From: Dolomedes plantarius | Taxonomy: Eukaryota; Arthropoda; Arachnida; Araneae; Dolomedidae | Assembly (NCBI GenBank): GCA_907164885.2 | Contig: OU015497.1 | Span: forward strand, 71,580,398 to 71,644,397 | Length of the DNA: 64,000 nucleotides | Reading direction: 5' to 3' | Shown: piece by piece, positions 40,301-48,347 of the stretch | Layout: each line of letters begins with the position of its first letter | How positions within the stretch are numbered: position 1 is the stretch's first letter | The notes under the pieces: generated by a model | Told to the model about the DNA's origin: nothing | The model's database searches: none | The model's input: only the letters and a program-made list of their open reading frames with translations | Translations under genes and position numbers: made by a program

Positions 40301-43300
40301 TAGTGCATATTATTGATAAATTGATATTATCAAGGGTATTCATTATGAAGAAATGTTAATTGCTGATTCAAATAGTATTCAGACTTCTATTTAACAAACT
40401 ATATATATATATATATATTAATAATGCATTTTATATAAAAAACTATTTGCAATAAGAAAACGTTTTTATTTACGTAACATTATGAAATACACTTAAGTAT
40501 TATACAACTCAAATTGAGTAAATGTTATATTGCACTGCATTAATTATTAGAAAATCTAACTTTGCAATATTCTTCAATAAATATATTTTAAAGCACATTT
40601 AAAAAAATATCTTTTTTTATTATCATGAATTTATTTAGCCAAATGTCAAACAACATTCGGCCATAGGTATTTGGCCGAATATCTGTTCAGTATTCGGCCA
40701 GGCAGAATATTCGGCAAAAGGGCCGAATAGGCCGAATACCGAGTAATGGCCGAATATTCGTTACATCCCTAATATATATATATATATATCTACCCTCACC
40801 AGAATGAAACTACACAAAATATAACTTTAAAGTGCCACATTTAAAATAGTTCCAATAGCAAATTTCTGCTAATTAGTCAGGCTAAATAACCTGACAAAAT
40901 CGTGTGGTGTGTTATGAAATAATCATGTGATAAATAGATCACGAAATTTGCAGTTATAATCACATTGATGCCAAAATGCCACACATTGGCGACCATATCA
41001 CATTCTTCATATTAACTTCTTTTTTTTAAGTGAACCTAAGAGGCAACACGATATGGGGCTTTACATGCTTCCAGAATTTAGTACAGAAGCCACAAATAGA
41101 AAAATTCAAGTAATTAAGAACTCTACAATATCTAAGGCTCTATTTCAACCTTAATGCACATTTAATTCATGCATTATATAAAACAAATCTGATTTAAATT
41201 AAAGCAATTTAAATAAATGATTTAAATGAACTGATATTTTTTAATCATTTAATTCAAATAAATCTTTTCAAAAAGAATCAGTGTTTGATATTAGCATTTT
41301 TATATTATTCATATTATTACACAATAACATAAATCATAGTCCTAGCAGATTTTTTTTAATTATTTAATTGACTGATAATTAAAATATTTGAAATGTTCAA
41401 CCTGACTTGAAATAATGTCATAAAATATCAAGTCAGCTTATTAAGTTTTTTTTCTCTCTCTCTCTCTCCCTTTTGAGTGTGCATGAGCTAACTTCATATT
41501 TAAAAAACAATATTCTGAACAAAGGTAATTTTTTAGTTGAACATAATTTATGCAGTTGATACAACTTTTACATTTATTTTAAACAATTCTTAAGAATTTC
41601 TAGAAGTATTATAAAATATAAAAAAAACTACAAAAGATTATAAGTCATATTTCTAATTATAATTTGATTCTTGTTTATAGAATTGATAGAATGATGTTTT
41701 TGAATGTATTACAAAAATTGAGAACAAATGTTAAACTCAAACTATTGAAAATATACACAAGCATGAAAAACTAATACTCTTACACCTATAACACTATAGA
41801 AATGTTCCCTTTTCCCAAAAATTATCATTGTGTCTGCCACTTGTGCTCTACTATCTCCAAAGCTCTAGACAAGGAGCCTAACATAACAACTAAGACCTTC
41901 TAGTATGAAGTCCCTGCCAGTAAATAGGCTACCACCACAATTTAGATCAATCAACTACAGGGGTGACAATATCTGGTGAGTTTAATCATTGAAAATAATC
42001 ATTGTGTACATTAATTTTAAATAACTATAAGTTAACCTTTGACCAAAAAAATAGTTGCTACTAATTTATCTAACCAAATTGCCTTCTATTTTAGCCACTA
42101 TGTACTAAATATTAAGAAAACCATAACATATTACTTATAAGTCAAATTTATTTGAAGTCTCAAAATAAAAAATGCACATAATAAGAATAATTTTAATTTT
42201 CTTAAGTATATATAATAAACTAAATTTAAAAGAATTTATAAAATAAAACCAAAATATTTACCTCAGACTTAAGCTCAAATTGATCACTGCATTTTTCTTT
42301 CATATATGTCGACTGATCATTAAAAGAATCTTTATTATTATTCAGTATATTGTTTTCACTAGAAGTTTGATTATCTCCAATAAATGGTATAGAATGTTTT
42401 GACCACTCATCATCTGAAAAAGCACAGTTAGATCCAGATGATTTGCTCACTTCATTTTTGGAAGCAACTTCTTCAGGTTTTTCTAAATGTTCCTTTAAAA
42501 AAGCATCTAATCCTGGAAGTAAATCTGCAATATCTGTGGTATTCATATTACTTTCAAAATTGAAGGATGAAAAATTTTCCTTCGCATTTTGTTGAACATC
42601 AGACTGGGATGAAAATGGAACATTTTGCATTAAACAATCCTTTGATGATGAAGTGCTTGGATAATTAGACATCTGCATGTTTTGAGACCGTTGAATAGGA
42701 ATTTCATCTGATGACTGATAACAAGATTGCTGGTTTTCTGGAGGATATGAATATCTAGAACTTGACGTAGTCACGGGATCATCCAGTGTTTTAAATGAAT
42801 CATGAGGTGCTTGAGAACTAGGCATTGTTCTTAAAGGCTGTTTATCATACATTAATGAATTAGTAGTACTATGAGGAGGAAATAATTCATTTACAACTCT
42901 TTCAGAAACATTTCTCTCATGAAATGGATCTACCTTTCCTTGAAAGGATTCCATATTTTTAGAAAATGTTGTTGAAGTAGAAGGTGATTTATCACAAAAA
43001 TTATCAGATTTTCCAATAAATGTTGAAGGAAGTGGTGTTTTATCACAGAACGTGTTAGACTTCCCAATGAAGTTAGAGTTATAACCAGAATTAACACTTT
43101 TTGCATTTTCATCTAGAATATCTTTTGGCGTATAAGCAGGAAACAGACTTGGGGCTCTATAATTAGATTTATAAGATGATAAATTTGATCCTACAGACAT
43201 AGGATCATTAATAGGTGCTTGGTTCTGAGATTGGTAATCTTTTTCACTAGAATATGGGAATCCTTTTTCTTGATACATACGTGAATTATCATATTTTGAA

Positions 43301-43833
43301 TGAAACTGTGCTTGGTCATTTTGCATACATGAGAATCTTTCTTGAGGCTGCCTAACATTAGAAAATAAAGGTTTTGAAATGCTTTCAGAAAATCCATCAT
43401 TTTTATTTGACTGAGGAGACATCATATTAGAAGGAGCAAAATCTTTAAATGAAGGTCCTTCATTCATTTTATGCTGCATGTTCATATGAGAATATGAATT
43501 ATTAGGAAACCTGTTACCCACAAACCGATTTGAATAATTTGATTCATTCATATGTGATGATTTGAAAATATCCATATTAGGAGAGCGAATAAAGTTAGAG
43601 TTAGGCATTTTGCAAGAATTTTGATTCACAAAACTTTTATTTGGAGCAGACATTAGACTGTTCTGGTTTAAAAGAGGCGGATGCATACTTGGTGACATAT
43701 TGTGCATAACAGAATGAAACTGAGGATTCTGTCTACGCATAGTAATAAGCTCTTCTTCAGTCATCCATGGATTAGGTAATTCTGTGCCACGGCCCCCAAA
43801 TGGTTTTGGGTGATGATGACGAAAGTTATTCAT
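1366..43833 (-). CDS. Spliced host gene: zinc-finger, proline-rich nuclear-type protein (nine coding exons)
   Basis: Nine minus-strand exons join by GT-AG introns with matching phases to give 3633 nt (1210 codons plus stop). In order: a Ser/Asn/Gln/Met-rich region (1-524); a short acidic region; one C2H2 finger with C600, C603, H615, H621 (C-x2-C-x11-H-x5-H, the U1/matrin spacing seen in proteins that bind RNA or structured nucleic acid); a charged, probably helical segment (627-676); a Ser-rich region with basic clusters (702-878); a Leu-rich helix (879-917); and a C terminus with a nine-proline run. No signal peptide or membrane segment is seen. A role in nuclear RNA or transcription is inferred from the finger type and disorder only; the ortholog is not recognised. 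If the proposed 5' exon is right, an in-frame TGA lies just upstream of the ATG. Confidence 0.85.
2248..4429. other. Intron without other recognisable genes
   Basis: AT-rich intron between exon 9 and the last exon. It contains two poly-G tracts at about 3374-3384 and 3427-3439, a pattern seen elsewhere here inside MITEs, but no terminal repeats were found around them. Nothing else is supported. Confidence 0.6.
4430..4546 (-). CDS. Host gene exon 9 (117 nt), Leu-rich helix
   Basis: Acceptor TTTCTTTCAG at 4547-4548; donor GAG|GTATGT at 4428-4429. Phase 0 at both ends, 39 residues. After an Ser/Glu stretch comes an amphipathic, Leu/Val-rich segment (VLQVINVLTELLLRYKLQHL), which could mediate a protein-protein contact. 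As a phase 0-0 exon it could be skipped without a frameshift. Confidence 0.83.
4915..5086 (-). repeat. tRNA-derived SINE (family 2) with 12-bp target duplication
   Basis: On the minus strand the head at 5085-5010 has an A box (TGGCTGAATGG) and a B box (GGTTCAAGTCC) at tRNA-like spacing. It is followed by an unrelated body of about 95 bp. The element is flanked by AAATGAAACTGG (4903-4914) and AAATGAATCTGG (5087-5098), 12 bp with one mismatch, as expected from LINE-driven retroposition. It sits in the intron between exons 8 and 9. Confidence 0.75.
6126..6724. mobile_element. MITE with GGGGGC-TCCATTA terminal inverted repeats
   Basis: The left end GGGGGCTTCCATTAATTAAG and the reverse complement of the right end (GGGGGGCGTCCATTATTTAC) match, and both continue into GTGAGGC. 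Poly-T/poly-G runs and repeated TCTCAC motifs lie inside. No coding capacity is seen. It lies in the intron after exon 8; its right edge is 40 nt from the exon 8 donor. The target duplication is unclear (ATA on either side at best). Confidence 0.75.
6765..7296 (-). CDS. Host gene exon 8 (532 nt), Ser/Lys-rich region
   Basis: The acceptor is a long T tract ending in CAG at 7297-7298; the donor is CTA|GTAAGT at 6763-6764. Phase 2 in, phase 0 out. It encodes residues about 701-878, rich in Ser, Glu and Lys. Basic patches such as AKRTLSSEDTSRAKIQRTD could serve as a nuclear localisation signal (inference). The open frame continues past the donor into a MITE that ends 40 nt inside the intron, so a long-ORF call over this region would add false residues. 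Confidence 0.87.
7549..7774. mobile_element. MITE with perfect 23-bp terminal inverted repeats
   Basis: Positions 7549-7571 and 7752-7774 are perfect inverted repeats, starting CTTATTTGAATAGTGGTCC. The 226-bp element has no ORF. The flanks do not show a clear target duplication, so the superfamily is not assigned. It lies in the intron between exons 7 and 8. Confidence 0.85.
8295..8322. repeat. (AT)n microsatellite
   Basis: Pure AT dinucleotide run in the intron between exons 7 and 8. Confidence 0.95.
9669..9741 (-). CDS. Host gene exon 7 (73 nt)
   Basis: Acceptor TTGGCAG at 9742-9743; donor AAT|GTAAAG at 9667-9668. It enters with one base and leaves two bases over, so the ATG seen at its end is not a real codon in the spliced message. 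It encodes an acidic Ser/Glu stretch ending in PVFTLDK. Confidence 0.78.
9742..11407. other. Intron without other recognisable genes
   Basis: AT-rich intron between exons 6 and 7, with poly-A, poly-C (about 10698) and TAAA-rich simple sequence. I see no element ends or coding similarity. The next intron (11559-13461) is similar; it has an imperfect hairpin at about 12284-12323 and a slightly GC-richer patch at about 12780-12900 that I could not classify. Confidence 0.55.
11408..11558 (-). CDS. Host gene exon 6 (151 nt), Lys/Glu-rich helix
   Basis: Acceptor TTTTTAG at 11559-11560; donor AAG|GTAAGT at 11406-11407. Phase 0 in, one base over out. It encodes an alternating Lys/Glu/Ala segment (residues 627-676) that looks like a charged alpha-helix or short coiled coil, ending in a GRGRVTVDTVEYQK motif. 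It directly follows the finger, so it may act as a rigid extension of it. Confidence 0.85.
13462..13604 (-). CDS. Host gene exon 5: U1/matrin-type C2H2 zinc finger
   Basis: The acceptor is a pyrimidine tract ending TTTTAG at 13605-13606; the donor is TTG|GTATGT at 13460-13461. It enters in phase 1 and ends in phase 0. The peptide has CNLC at residues 600-603, then H615 and H621, followed by RMRYL. The five-residue spacing between the histidines is that of U1-C/matrin fingers rather than classical DNA-binding C2H2 arrays. This is the only recognisable domain of the protein and the best query for finding its orthologs. Confidence 0.9.
13697..14575 (+). mobile_element. Pogo/Tigger-like DNA transposon remnant with TA target duplication
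   Basis: Ends CAGGAACCCCTTGTACAGCA and, inverted, CAGGTAACCCTTCTATAACA are imperfect terminal repeats flanked by TA (13695-13696 and 14576-14577). The CAG terminus with a TA duplication suits the pogo/Tigger group. A decayed plus-strand coding remnant at about 14055-14330 includes SAERSRKFKRELQ and RLIVLSSDEGE, which I read as a jerky/Tigger-type C-terminal tail (moderate confidence). The left subterminal sequence is duplicated in tandem with a period of about 64 bp. It lies in the intron upstream of exon 4. Confidence 0.7.
14853..14882. repeat. Poly-T tract
   Basis: An uninterrupted run of about 30 T in the intron between exons 4 and 5. It could be the poly(A) tail of a minus-strand retroposed sequence, but no body was recognised next to it. 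Confidence 0.9.
15694..15801 (-). CDS. Host gene exon 4 (108 nt), acidic helix
   Basis: Acceptor ATTCTAG at 15802-15803; donor TTG|GTATGT at 15692-15693. Phase 1 in and out. It encodes a Glu-rich, probably helical segment ending in AIELLVTNDAIV that leads straight into the zinc-finger exon. A (TA)n repeat lies only about 35 bp upstream of the acceptor, inside the intron. Confidence 0.8.
15839..15880. repeat. (TA)n microsatellite
   Basis: Pure TA dinucleotide run just upstream of the acceptor of exon 4. Confidence 0.95.
17649..17703 (-). CDS. Host gene exon 3 (55 nt)
   Basis: Acceptor TTTTAG at 17704-17705; donor CAG|GTATGT at 17647-17648. It enters in phase 0 and leaves one base over, encoding about 18 residues (KAAELQLPDINQPNSGSS). 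The intron before it is about 24.5 kb and carries most of the large transposons. Additional small exons inside that intron cannot be ruled out, but the phases on both sides already agree. Confidence 0.75.
17863..18005 (-). repeat. SINE family 1 fragment, 3' half, minus orientation
   Basis: Read on the minus strand, this segment aligns with the 3' half of the SINE at 164-522. Shared blocks include GGGCAGAGGGG, AGCACCACAA-like and AGTCTGA-TTGGC-like sequence in the same order. The tRNA-like head is missing, so it is 5' truncated. It lies about 160 bp upstream of exon 3 in intron 2. Confidence 0.6.
18006..21936. other. Intron 2, first part, no recognised feature
   Basis: About 3.9 kb of AT-rich sequence without a convincing ORF, terminal repeat or RNA gene. 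Many short AAAATT-type repeats occur around 18.7-19.2 kb, without an evident period. Confidence 0.5.
21937..24359 (-). mobile_element. Complete-ended but inactive piggyBac element with TTAA target sites
   Basis: TTAA at 21937-21940 and 24356-24359 encloses perfect 13-bp terminal repeats (CCTTTTACACGCC and its inverse). Subterminal palindromes of the type GTTCCCTTTTGGGAAC lie at about 23984 and 24324, with a related sequence at about 22074. The transposase is on the minus strand. The 2415-bp interior is close to full size for a piggyBac element. TTAA targets and CCY-type termini are diagnostic of the superfamily. It sits in intron 2. Confidence 0.92.
22690..23640 (-). pseudogene. piggyBac transposase, C-terminal catalytic part, with stops
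   Basis: The minus strand encodes a piggyBac DDE_Tnp_1_7-type domain. SIDESIVPCYGHHSAK (about 23594) carries the first Asp, FIDNFF (about 23345) the second and GGVDLLDRLL (about 23030) the third. A TAA follows FIDNFF directly and a TAG-TAA pair occurs further on, so all three Asp survive but the frame does not. A Cys-containing tail reaches 22690. The N-terminal part upstream of about 23640 is decayed. It would have cut and pasted the element at TTAA. Confidence 0.85.
24360..28352. other. Intron 2, middle part, no recognised feature
   Basis: About 4 kb of AT-rich sequence with short (TA)n runs (about 25902-25918 and 26339-26354). A TATGCCCC-TGACAGG-type patch near 26820 is slightly GC-richer. 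No gene or element end is supported. Confidence 0.5.
28361..28566. mobile_element. hAT MITE with poly-G core and 8-bp target duplication
   Basis: The ends CAGTGGCACACCCAGG and CCTGGGTGTGCCACAG are inverted over 14 bp. ATAAAATA flanks both sides (28353-28360 and 28567-28574), the 8-bp duplication expected of hAT. The 206-bp body contains poly-G runs of about 17 and 18 bases and no ORF. It ends only about 35 bp before the piggyBac remnant at 28609. Confidence 0.85.
28716..31645. mobile_element. 2.9 kb foldback element with ~1.07 kb inverted arms
   Basis: The left arm (28716-29794) and right arm (30586-31645) are near-identical inverted copies around a 0.79 kb unique centre. The outer ends are TAGGGTGGAA and, inverted, ATGGTGGAACG. 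The flanks AGTGTCCAA (28707-28715) and AGTGTCTAA (31646-31654) suggest a 9-bp target duplication with one change. Each arm also carries an inner copy of its own terminal motif (GTGGAAC...CTCTAGTTTTCAAAAGTTG; left arm at about 28719-28770 and 29063-29120). The last codons of a transposase-like gene lie within both arms. Confidence 0.85.
29604..30650 (-). pseudogene. Transposase-like gene of the foldback element (uncharacterised family), frameshifted
   Basis: Three minus-strand ORFs in three frames follow one another (30622-30338, 30321-30109, 30041-29604). They look like one protein broken by frameshifts. Landmarks are YAPIWFNIKLKPSCIHGSKH, then ILDDRSQVRELGLRRILKAR, then PRINFDAKDYIDMIEW, then PCHTQVVERIVKLVT near the end. 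I recall this arrangement from multicopy unnamed proteins in arthropod and cnidarian genomes but cannot name the superfamily. The conserved CHTQ-VER block could hold a catalytic Glu (inference). About 60 C-terminal residues are encoded a second time, on the plus strand, in the right arm (about 30590-30771). Confidence 0.65.
32320..32470 (+). pseudogene. piggyBac transposase C-terminal fragment
   Basis: The plus strand reads DYNTTEAGVDVVDQICSYY, then SRISRGWTISLFFRLLDIIG. This is the GGVD..DQ (third catalytic Asp) and W..FF..LD.. pattern of piggyBac transposases, with AGVD in place of the usual GGVD. The fragment stops after INSQVVL and the rest of the gene is absent. The orientation matches the right end of the enclosing TTAA-flanked remnant. 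Confidence 0.8.
32704..33850. other. Intron 2 stretch without recognised feature
   Basis: AT-rich sequence between two transposons. I see no coding or terminal-repeat signal. Confidence 0.5.
33853..34809. mobile_element. DNA transposon remnant, AGGTAAATGCACC ends, TA target duplication
   Basis: The inverted ends start AGGTAAATGCACC, continue to GGGCC, and are flanked by TA (33851-33852 and 34810-34811). Further copies of the motif ATGGGCC occur inside at about 34056, 34089 and 34433. There is no convincing transposase. The TA target places it with Tc1/mariner or pogo-type elements. Length is 957 bp. Confidence 0.75.
34940..35109. mobile_element. 170-bp MITE with perfect 20-bp ends and TA target duplication
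   Basis: CAGTTGGCTCTCTGTTTAAC at the left is exactly inverted at the right end, and TA flanks both sides (34938-34939, 35110-35111). The internal sequence is also partly self-complementary (TTAACGACG..., TTAAGGGCG...). A CAG terminus and TA target are typical of pogo/Tigger MITEs. The element has no functional ORF. Confidence 0.88.
35527..35562. other. Perfect 15-bp hairpin
   Basis: ATATGACTGTATAAG (35527-35541) is exactly inverted at 35548-35562 across a 6-nt loop. It could be the trace of a very short MITE or a cruciform-prone site. No function is assigned. Confidence 0.7.
36310..36930 (-). pseudogene. Merlin / IS1016-type (ISXO2-like DDE) transposase remnant
   Basis: Read across several frameshifts on the minus strand, the order of motifs is that of the ISXO2-like DDE domain of Merlin transposases. 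VEVDEWKFGEQKFNRDKC (about 36785) carries the first Asp. Then come EGKWVSGDGERESGKCF, LVNLIREIVLLGTSIPDCWK (second Asp, in PDCWKAYD, about 36600) and LSLNFMDPETG. PVEGTW followed by SAIK (about 36475) carries the catalytic Glu. Further upstream, HTVYDYRNFCREVC-like sequence at about 36880 continues the match. Stops and frameshifts show it is dead. Element termini were not found. The 36959-37300 flank has no assigned content. Confidence 0.75.
37307..37387. repeat. (TA)n microsatellite at a hAT insertion point
   Basis: About 80 bp of TA/AT dinucleotides end exactly where the hAT terminus begins. A shorter AT run (40772-40788) resumes at the other end, so the element jumped into this repeat and its target duplication is hidden in it. 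Confidence 0.9.
37388..40771 (+). mobile_element. Nearly complete autonomous-type hAT element
   Basis: The terminal repeats TAGGGATGTAACGAAT and ATTCGTTACATCCCTA are perfect inverted copies. Arrays of GCCGAATATTCGG-like subterminal motifs occur on both sides (37411-37475 and about 40655-40760), which in hAT elements are transposase binding sites. The 3.4 kb size and full-length BED-hAT transposase gene suggest a recently active copy. Confidence 0.9.
38286..40144 (+). pseudogene. hAT transposase with BED zinc finger (one frameshift)
   Basis: Two ORFs (38286-39557 and the frame resuming before 39620, ending at 40144) encode one hAT transposase of about 615 residues, the usual size. It has a BED finger at the N terminus (CRLCDSILSRGG, then HIKKKH). 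FTSDIWTS carries the first catalytic Asp, LRDGGSNITKGL the second and CFLHLLHLVV the Cys/His block; the second is usually DNASN-like, here DGGSN. The insertion and dimerisation region has STVYSERLFSEAGNMYETKR with the catalytic Glu region. The only lesion seen is a one-base slip in a T6 run at 39536-39541. Marked pseudogene because of that slip; it could be a sequencing error. Confidence 0.88.
40789..42261. other. End of intron 2, no recognised feature
   Basis: AT-rich; a (TC)n run lies near 41454-41468. A GC-richer patch at about 41820-41960 has no recognised match. Nothing else is supported. Confidence 0.5.
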
Positions 43834-43842
43834 TCTAGAATT
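42262..43842 (-). CDS. Host gene exon 2: start codon and Asn/Ser/Met-rich N terminus
   Basis: The acceptor is TTACAG at 43843-43844, followed by nine nucleotides and the ATG at 43833-43831. The donor is GAG|GTAA at 42260-42261. The exon gives 524 codons and ends in phase 0. The product begins with His, Pro and Gly-rich sequence and a short charged motif (MTEEELITMRRQNPQF), the most conserved-looking part of the exon. The rest is low-complexity Ser/Asn/Gln/Met with many short repeats of the type FIGKS-FCDK, typical of an intrinsically disordered region. It is the largest exon. Confidence 0.88.
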
Positions 43843-44146
43843 CTGTAACAGAAATTAAAATATTTTCTTCAGTAAAATGATTTAAGTAATTTTGTTTATA
43901 ATGAACAAGAACTTGTTTTTAAAGTATTATGTCTAACAGAATTAGAAAATTTACTTTTATCATACTATAAAAAAGTACTATTTTAAATACTTCTATCTTT
44001 TCAGTCTATTAATTATTTTATAACCTACAAAGGAGTAGGAGGAAAGCGTTAACACATGGTAGCATGCAATAAAGTACTGCAAAGAATACAGTTGGTGAAA
44101 ATTAATGAGGTAAAGCAATCATTCATATTCAACTGAAAATGAAATG

Positions 44147-44635
44147 GGAGAAGTCGGGTAAGTGAGAATGCAAAATCATATAGTTCCACTTTAAATCTAA
44201 ATAAGTTATAACAAGTTGTTGTATTTGTATGAAAATTTACATACATACATTTGGTTATGTTCTACATTTATAGTTTTACTTTTTTTTAAAATCTATTCAC
44301 AACTTTTTTTGCCATAAATATTTAATTTTTTTTTGTGTTTTGCGTAATATTGCAAAAAAATGGTTTTTATATTTTCTTAATGAATAAGTGGGTATTTTCA
44401 AAACAATTCTATGTGTTGTGGTTAAGATTTTTTTTGGCTAGTACTAAAACTTTGGTACCTTAGCTAAAATGCAACGGTTTGGTAGGTATAAAAATTTTCC
44501 ATTTCATAATCTTTTTCTGTAAATAAAAATTATACATAACAGTAGAGCAAGAATTTTCCTACAAAGTACACATGCAATATGTTTTTTGAAGTTTTTAGGC
44601 TTTTAAGCCTACGTTCTCCCTTACACTTCTTCACC
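44147..44635 (-). mobile_element. Terminal-repeat element, short copy (inverted relative to 45029-46307)
   Basis: The left end GGAGAAGTCGGGTAAGTGAG and the inverted right end share the 25-bp repeat of the element at 45029-46307. The interiors also match in reverse orientation over both halves, for example GTTCTACATTTATAGTT near 44260 against its inverse near 46190. The 489-bp copy lacks the roughly 0.8 kb centre of the longer one. It sits in intron 1. Confidence 0.75.
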
Positions 44636-44944
44636 CTACTTAAAAAAGATACCAATGTTTCAACTTATAACTTGAACAATCATTACTTTGAATATTAAAG
44701 AAACAGAAGAACTGTTCAAGATATTCTTAAATTTAAGGGGGAAAAAATGTGAAGAAAGAAAGAAAACTGATAAGGTAATGCTTAAATTGTATAGCAGAAA
44801 AATTAGTACCATAACTAGTTCAAAAAATAATAGAAAAATTACTTATTACATTATAACATGAACTAAATAATGATGCCAAAATTGGTTTAGGTCATACAAT
44901 GATATAGTTATGTATACAATGATATAGTTAATTTTTATTTACTT

Positions 44945-44945
<1 letters not shown>

Positions 44946-45027
<82 letters not shown>
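44946..45027. repeat. (CA)n(TA)n compound microsatellite
   Basis: A CA run passes into about 65 bp of TA and abuts the element beginning at 45029. Confidence 0.95.
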
Positions 45028-45028
<1 letters not shown>

Positions 45029-45031
<3 letters not shown>

Positions 45032-46307
45032 GAAGTGGGGTAAGTGAGAACGTGGGCTTTAAAACCCTAAAAAAATTTTAAGTGTACTTTGTAGGAAAAT
45101 CTTTGCTCTACTGTTATGTATATTTTTTATTTACAGAAAAAAAATTGTAAATGGAAAATTTTTATACCTACCAAACCCTTGCATTTTAACTAAGGTACCC
45201 AAGTTTGAGTACTAGCCAAAAAAAAAAAAAAAAAAACATAACTAATTAACCACAACACATAGAAATGTTTTGAAAATACCCACTTATTCATTAAGAAACA
45301 AAGAATACAGATAAAATATATAAAAACCATTTTTTTGCAATATTACTTCAGTACTACAGGGTTTTCACTTGCCCCATAAAAATTTTGAGTCAGGGCAAGT
45401 GAGAACTAGCCCCATATACTGAAAAAATCCTACCTTTGTGTTATAACAGTCATATAAATAGTTTTTTCTTCCCAACATATGTTTTCTAGCTGGAAAAACT
45501 TCAAAACCGACCACCTTTTGCCATATTTCTTTAACTGATCATTGTTTTTAATTGCTTAACATTCAAAAATAGTAAATTATGCTACTGAAACTAGTTTTTT
45601 TGTACTAGGTTTGAAGAAGTAAATTGTAATAAACTAACTTGTTTAGACACACTGTTAGTGAATGTTAGTGGAGTAGACATTACAAACTGTGTGTGAATAT
45701 ATTGAATTTCTAATTCTGTTGTCACTATTTCTGAGTTGACTTTTGTACCAGATGATGACTTATTAGTGTTCCTGGAAGAGCCAAGGCCTGGAAGGCGTGG
45801 AACTAATATTTTCTGTGTCTGTTTGGTCCTACAATATTCAGTAGGGCCTAGGCAAAGGGAAAAAACTTTTTTTGAACTTTTAACATACATTTGTTACTCT
45901 ATAGAAATATACTTATTTTGTTAATATTCAAATGTTGCTGACACTGCTAACTTAAACAACAAATACCTCCACAATGAAAGATGGTAAAAAAAAAGAGAGC
46001 ATTTTATTCAGCAAGAAATATCTATTCTTTCCCTTGTCCTACTTATTTTGCTATAAGCAACTATGATTTATTGGGACCAACTGTTCTCACTTGCCCCAAG
46101 TGCAGGAGCAAATAAGAATGCAAAACACAAACTTTAAATATCTACGGCAAAAAAAGTTGTGAATAGATCTAAAAAAAATAGAACTATAAATGTAGAACAT
46201 AACCATAAGTATTTATGCAAATTTTCATACAATACAATGTGTTAAAAACTTATTTAGATTCAAAGAAAAACTATTTGATTTTACGTTCTCACTTACCCCA
46301 CTTCACC
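45029..46307. mobile_element. 1.28 kb element with perfect 25-bp terminal inverted repeats
   Basis: GGTGAAGTGGGGTAAGTGAG plus five more bases at 45029-45053 is exactly inverted at 46283-46307. Similar CACTTGCCCC motifs recur inside (about 45368-45420 and 46088-46098), looking like nested or repeated termini. A minus-strand ORF fragment (45890-45591, with PTEYCRTKQTQKILVPRLPG) could be a degraded transposase part, but I do not recognise it. The left flank is a long (CA)n(TA)n tract, so the target duplication cannot be read. Confidence 0.75.
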
Positions 46308-48347
46308 CTCTCTATCTATATATATATACTATCGAACCTTGATCTATCATTTTTGAACAGACCTATTGCACTGAACAATAAAGCCAGTGCACTATAGATG
46401 TGGGAACATAACAAAGATATATTATGATTGGGACTGGATGAAATAAACGACACACATGGGAAAACAATCATCTGGGGAACGATCAATCAAGGTTTCACCA
46501 TATATACAGAAAGAGCTAGAGAAAAAAAATATGACTTGGATTCAGATTTACCATGAACAAACACATTTGCATTTAAAATGTAATAAGAACTACATTTTTG
46601 TGATACTGAGAAAAAGGGTTGGCATATACCTCATGTTAATGTTATGATACTATAAATACAAATGAAATATAGAAGAAGCTTCTCTAAATTTGCTAAATAC
46701 AAAATCAATATGATAGATGATCTTTTTATTACTCACTTCTCCATATACAGAAGACCTAATAAGTAAATTATAATAAAGTTTTGGGGGAATGCTTGCTAAA
46801 ATAAACTGCTTTAGTTACTGCAAAGCCATATGAACCACACGTCATATTTTTTTTAAATCTTCAAAGTTAATATTACACAAATTACAAAGGTCAATTAATA
46901 TTTTAAAAGGTTTTACAGATTCAGAAATATGAGCTAATTTCATCATGTGATCATAGATTATAGTCATTAATAGAAATTAAAAATACCTTATAATTAGATA
47001 TTTTAGAACTATGCAAACAGTATTTTAAAAATTGACCAAATAATCATCATGACTAATTACACACACACACACTCTCTCTCTATATATATATATCTATATC
47101 TATATGTATATATATATATGTATATGTATATATGCAATACATTGGATATTCAGACATTTGTCCTAAAACACAAAGACCTGAAATATAATGCTAATATATA
47201 AAAGGTTCCAATTTGAAATTAATACTTTAAGGTAAAAAGGTCTACATTGAAAAGAAACTATTTTAAGATCAGCAATACAGGTCACTATCAATAAAGAAGT
47301 GATAGCAATTCAAAAGTATAAAACATAAGACAACTATTCCTAAAAGAACAGGTCATATTGCCTCCGATGATCACTATACAATACTTATCCCCATTTAATC
47401 CTTAACTGATTTGTTTCTGATAGGAGGGATGTTTAAGGTGGCGTAAGCCTAAAAGATCCATTTAAAAAACTTTCAGTTGTCATGTCTCATCACAGATTAG
47501 AAATTTAAAACAAATATAATTATTGGCTAAAGTATATCAAATAACATTAAAATGACAATAATAGTAAACATTACATTTACATAAAAATTTCCCATTAGTG
47601 AATTATTATCATGAAAAAAATGTGTCTGAAAAGAGATAGATTCCTCCTACAATATATTTTGAAGACGCTTTAATTTACCTACATTTGTATCATACAGATA
47701 TTTGAACGAAAACAAAAACGCCAAAATTAATGGTAACACCAGGAGAAACTCAGATAAAATCTTAAAATCAAAGCAAAGAGAAAAAAACAAAAAAGAAATG
47801 AAAACATGCGCATTATTTATTTATTAAGGTGGGACCGACTGCACAGTGAACGAAACAATATACATGAAACGATCTCTTTTTTTCCATCTTTTCTTTAAAC
47901 AATGCAAGATTGAAAAGTACATAAAGAAGGTGTCGATCCTTCGGAAAAGATTAAAAGGAATATTCAAAAATATTTAATCTAACTACTTACTCATAAATTC
48001 ACACGAAAATTATGGTCAAATCAGGTACTATGACATCAGTGCATTCATTTATACAAATAAGTGAATGTAGTTCTTCTATCAATGAATTTATTAAATATTG
48101 TTTATAGATCACATACTAAGATACCGTGAATGTACCATCAAACTAAAATTCACTCTTAACATACTAGGAAATGCCACTTATTCTTGCGCCTGGGTTACAG
48201 AACTGATAACTTCAAATTGTTGCCAAATTGCTTTTTCAATAAGATATAATATTAAAGTATACAAAACGTCATCAGTCTTGTGACGTCACTTAGTTCGTAT
48301 GGTTCTTGATCAATTATACTAGGTTATAGTTTCTTTAGACTATTATA

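Noticed and set aside
44946..45027. CRISPR-like or satellite array
   Set aside because: It is a simple dinucleotide repeat; no spaced repeats of any kind were found in the window.
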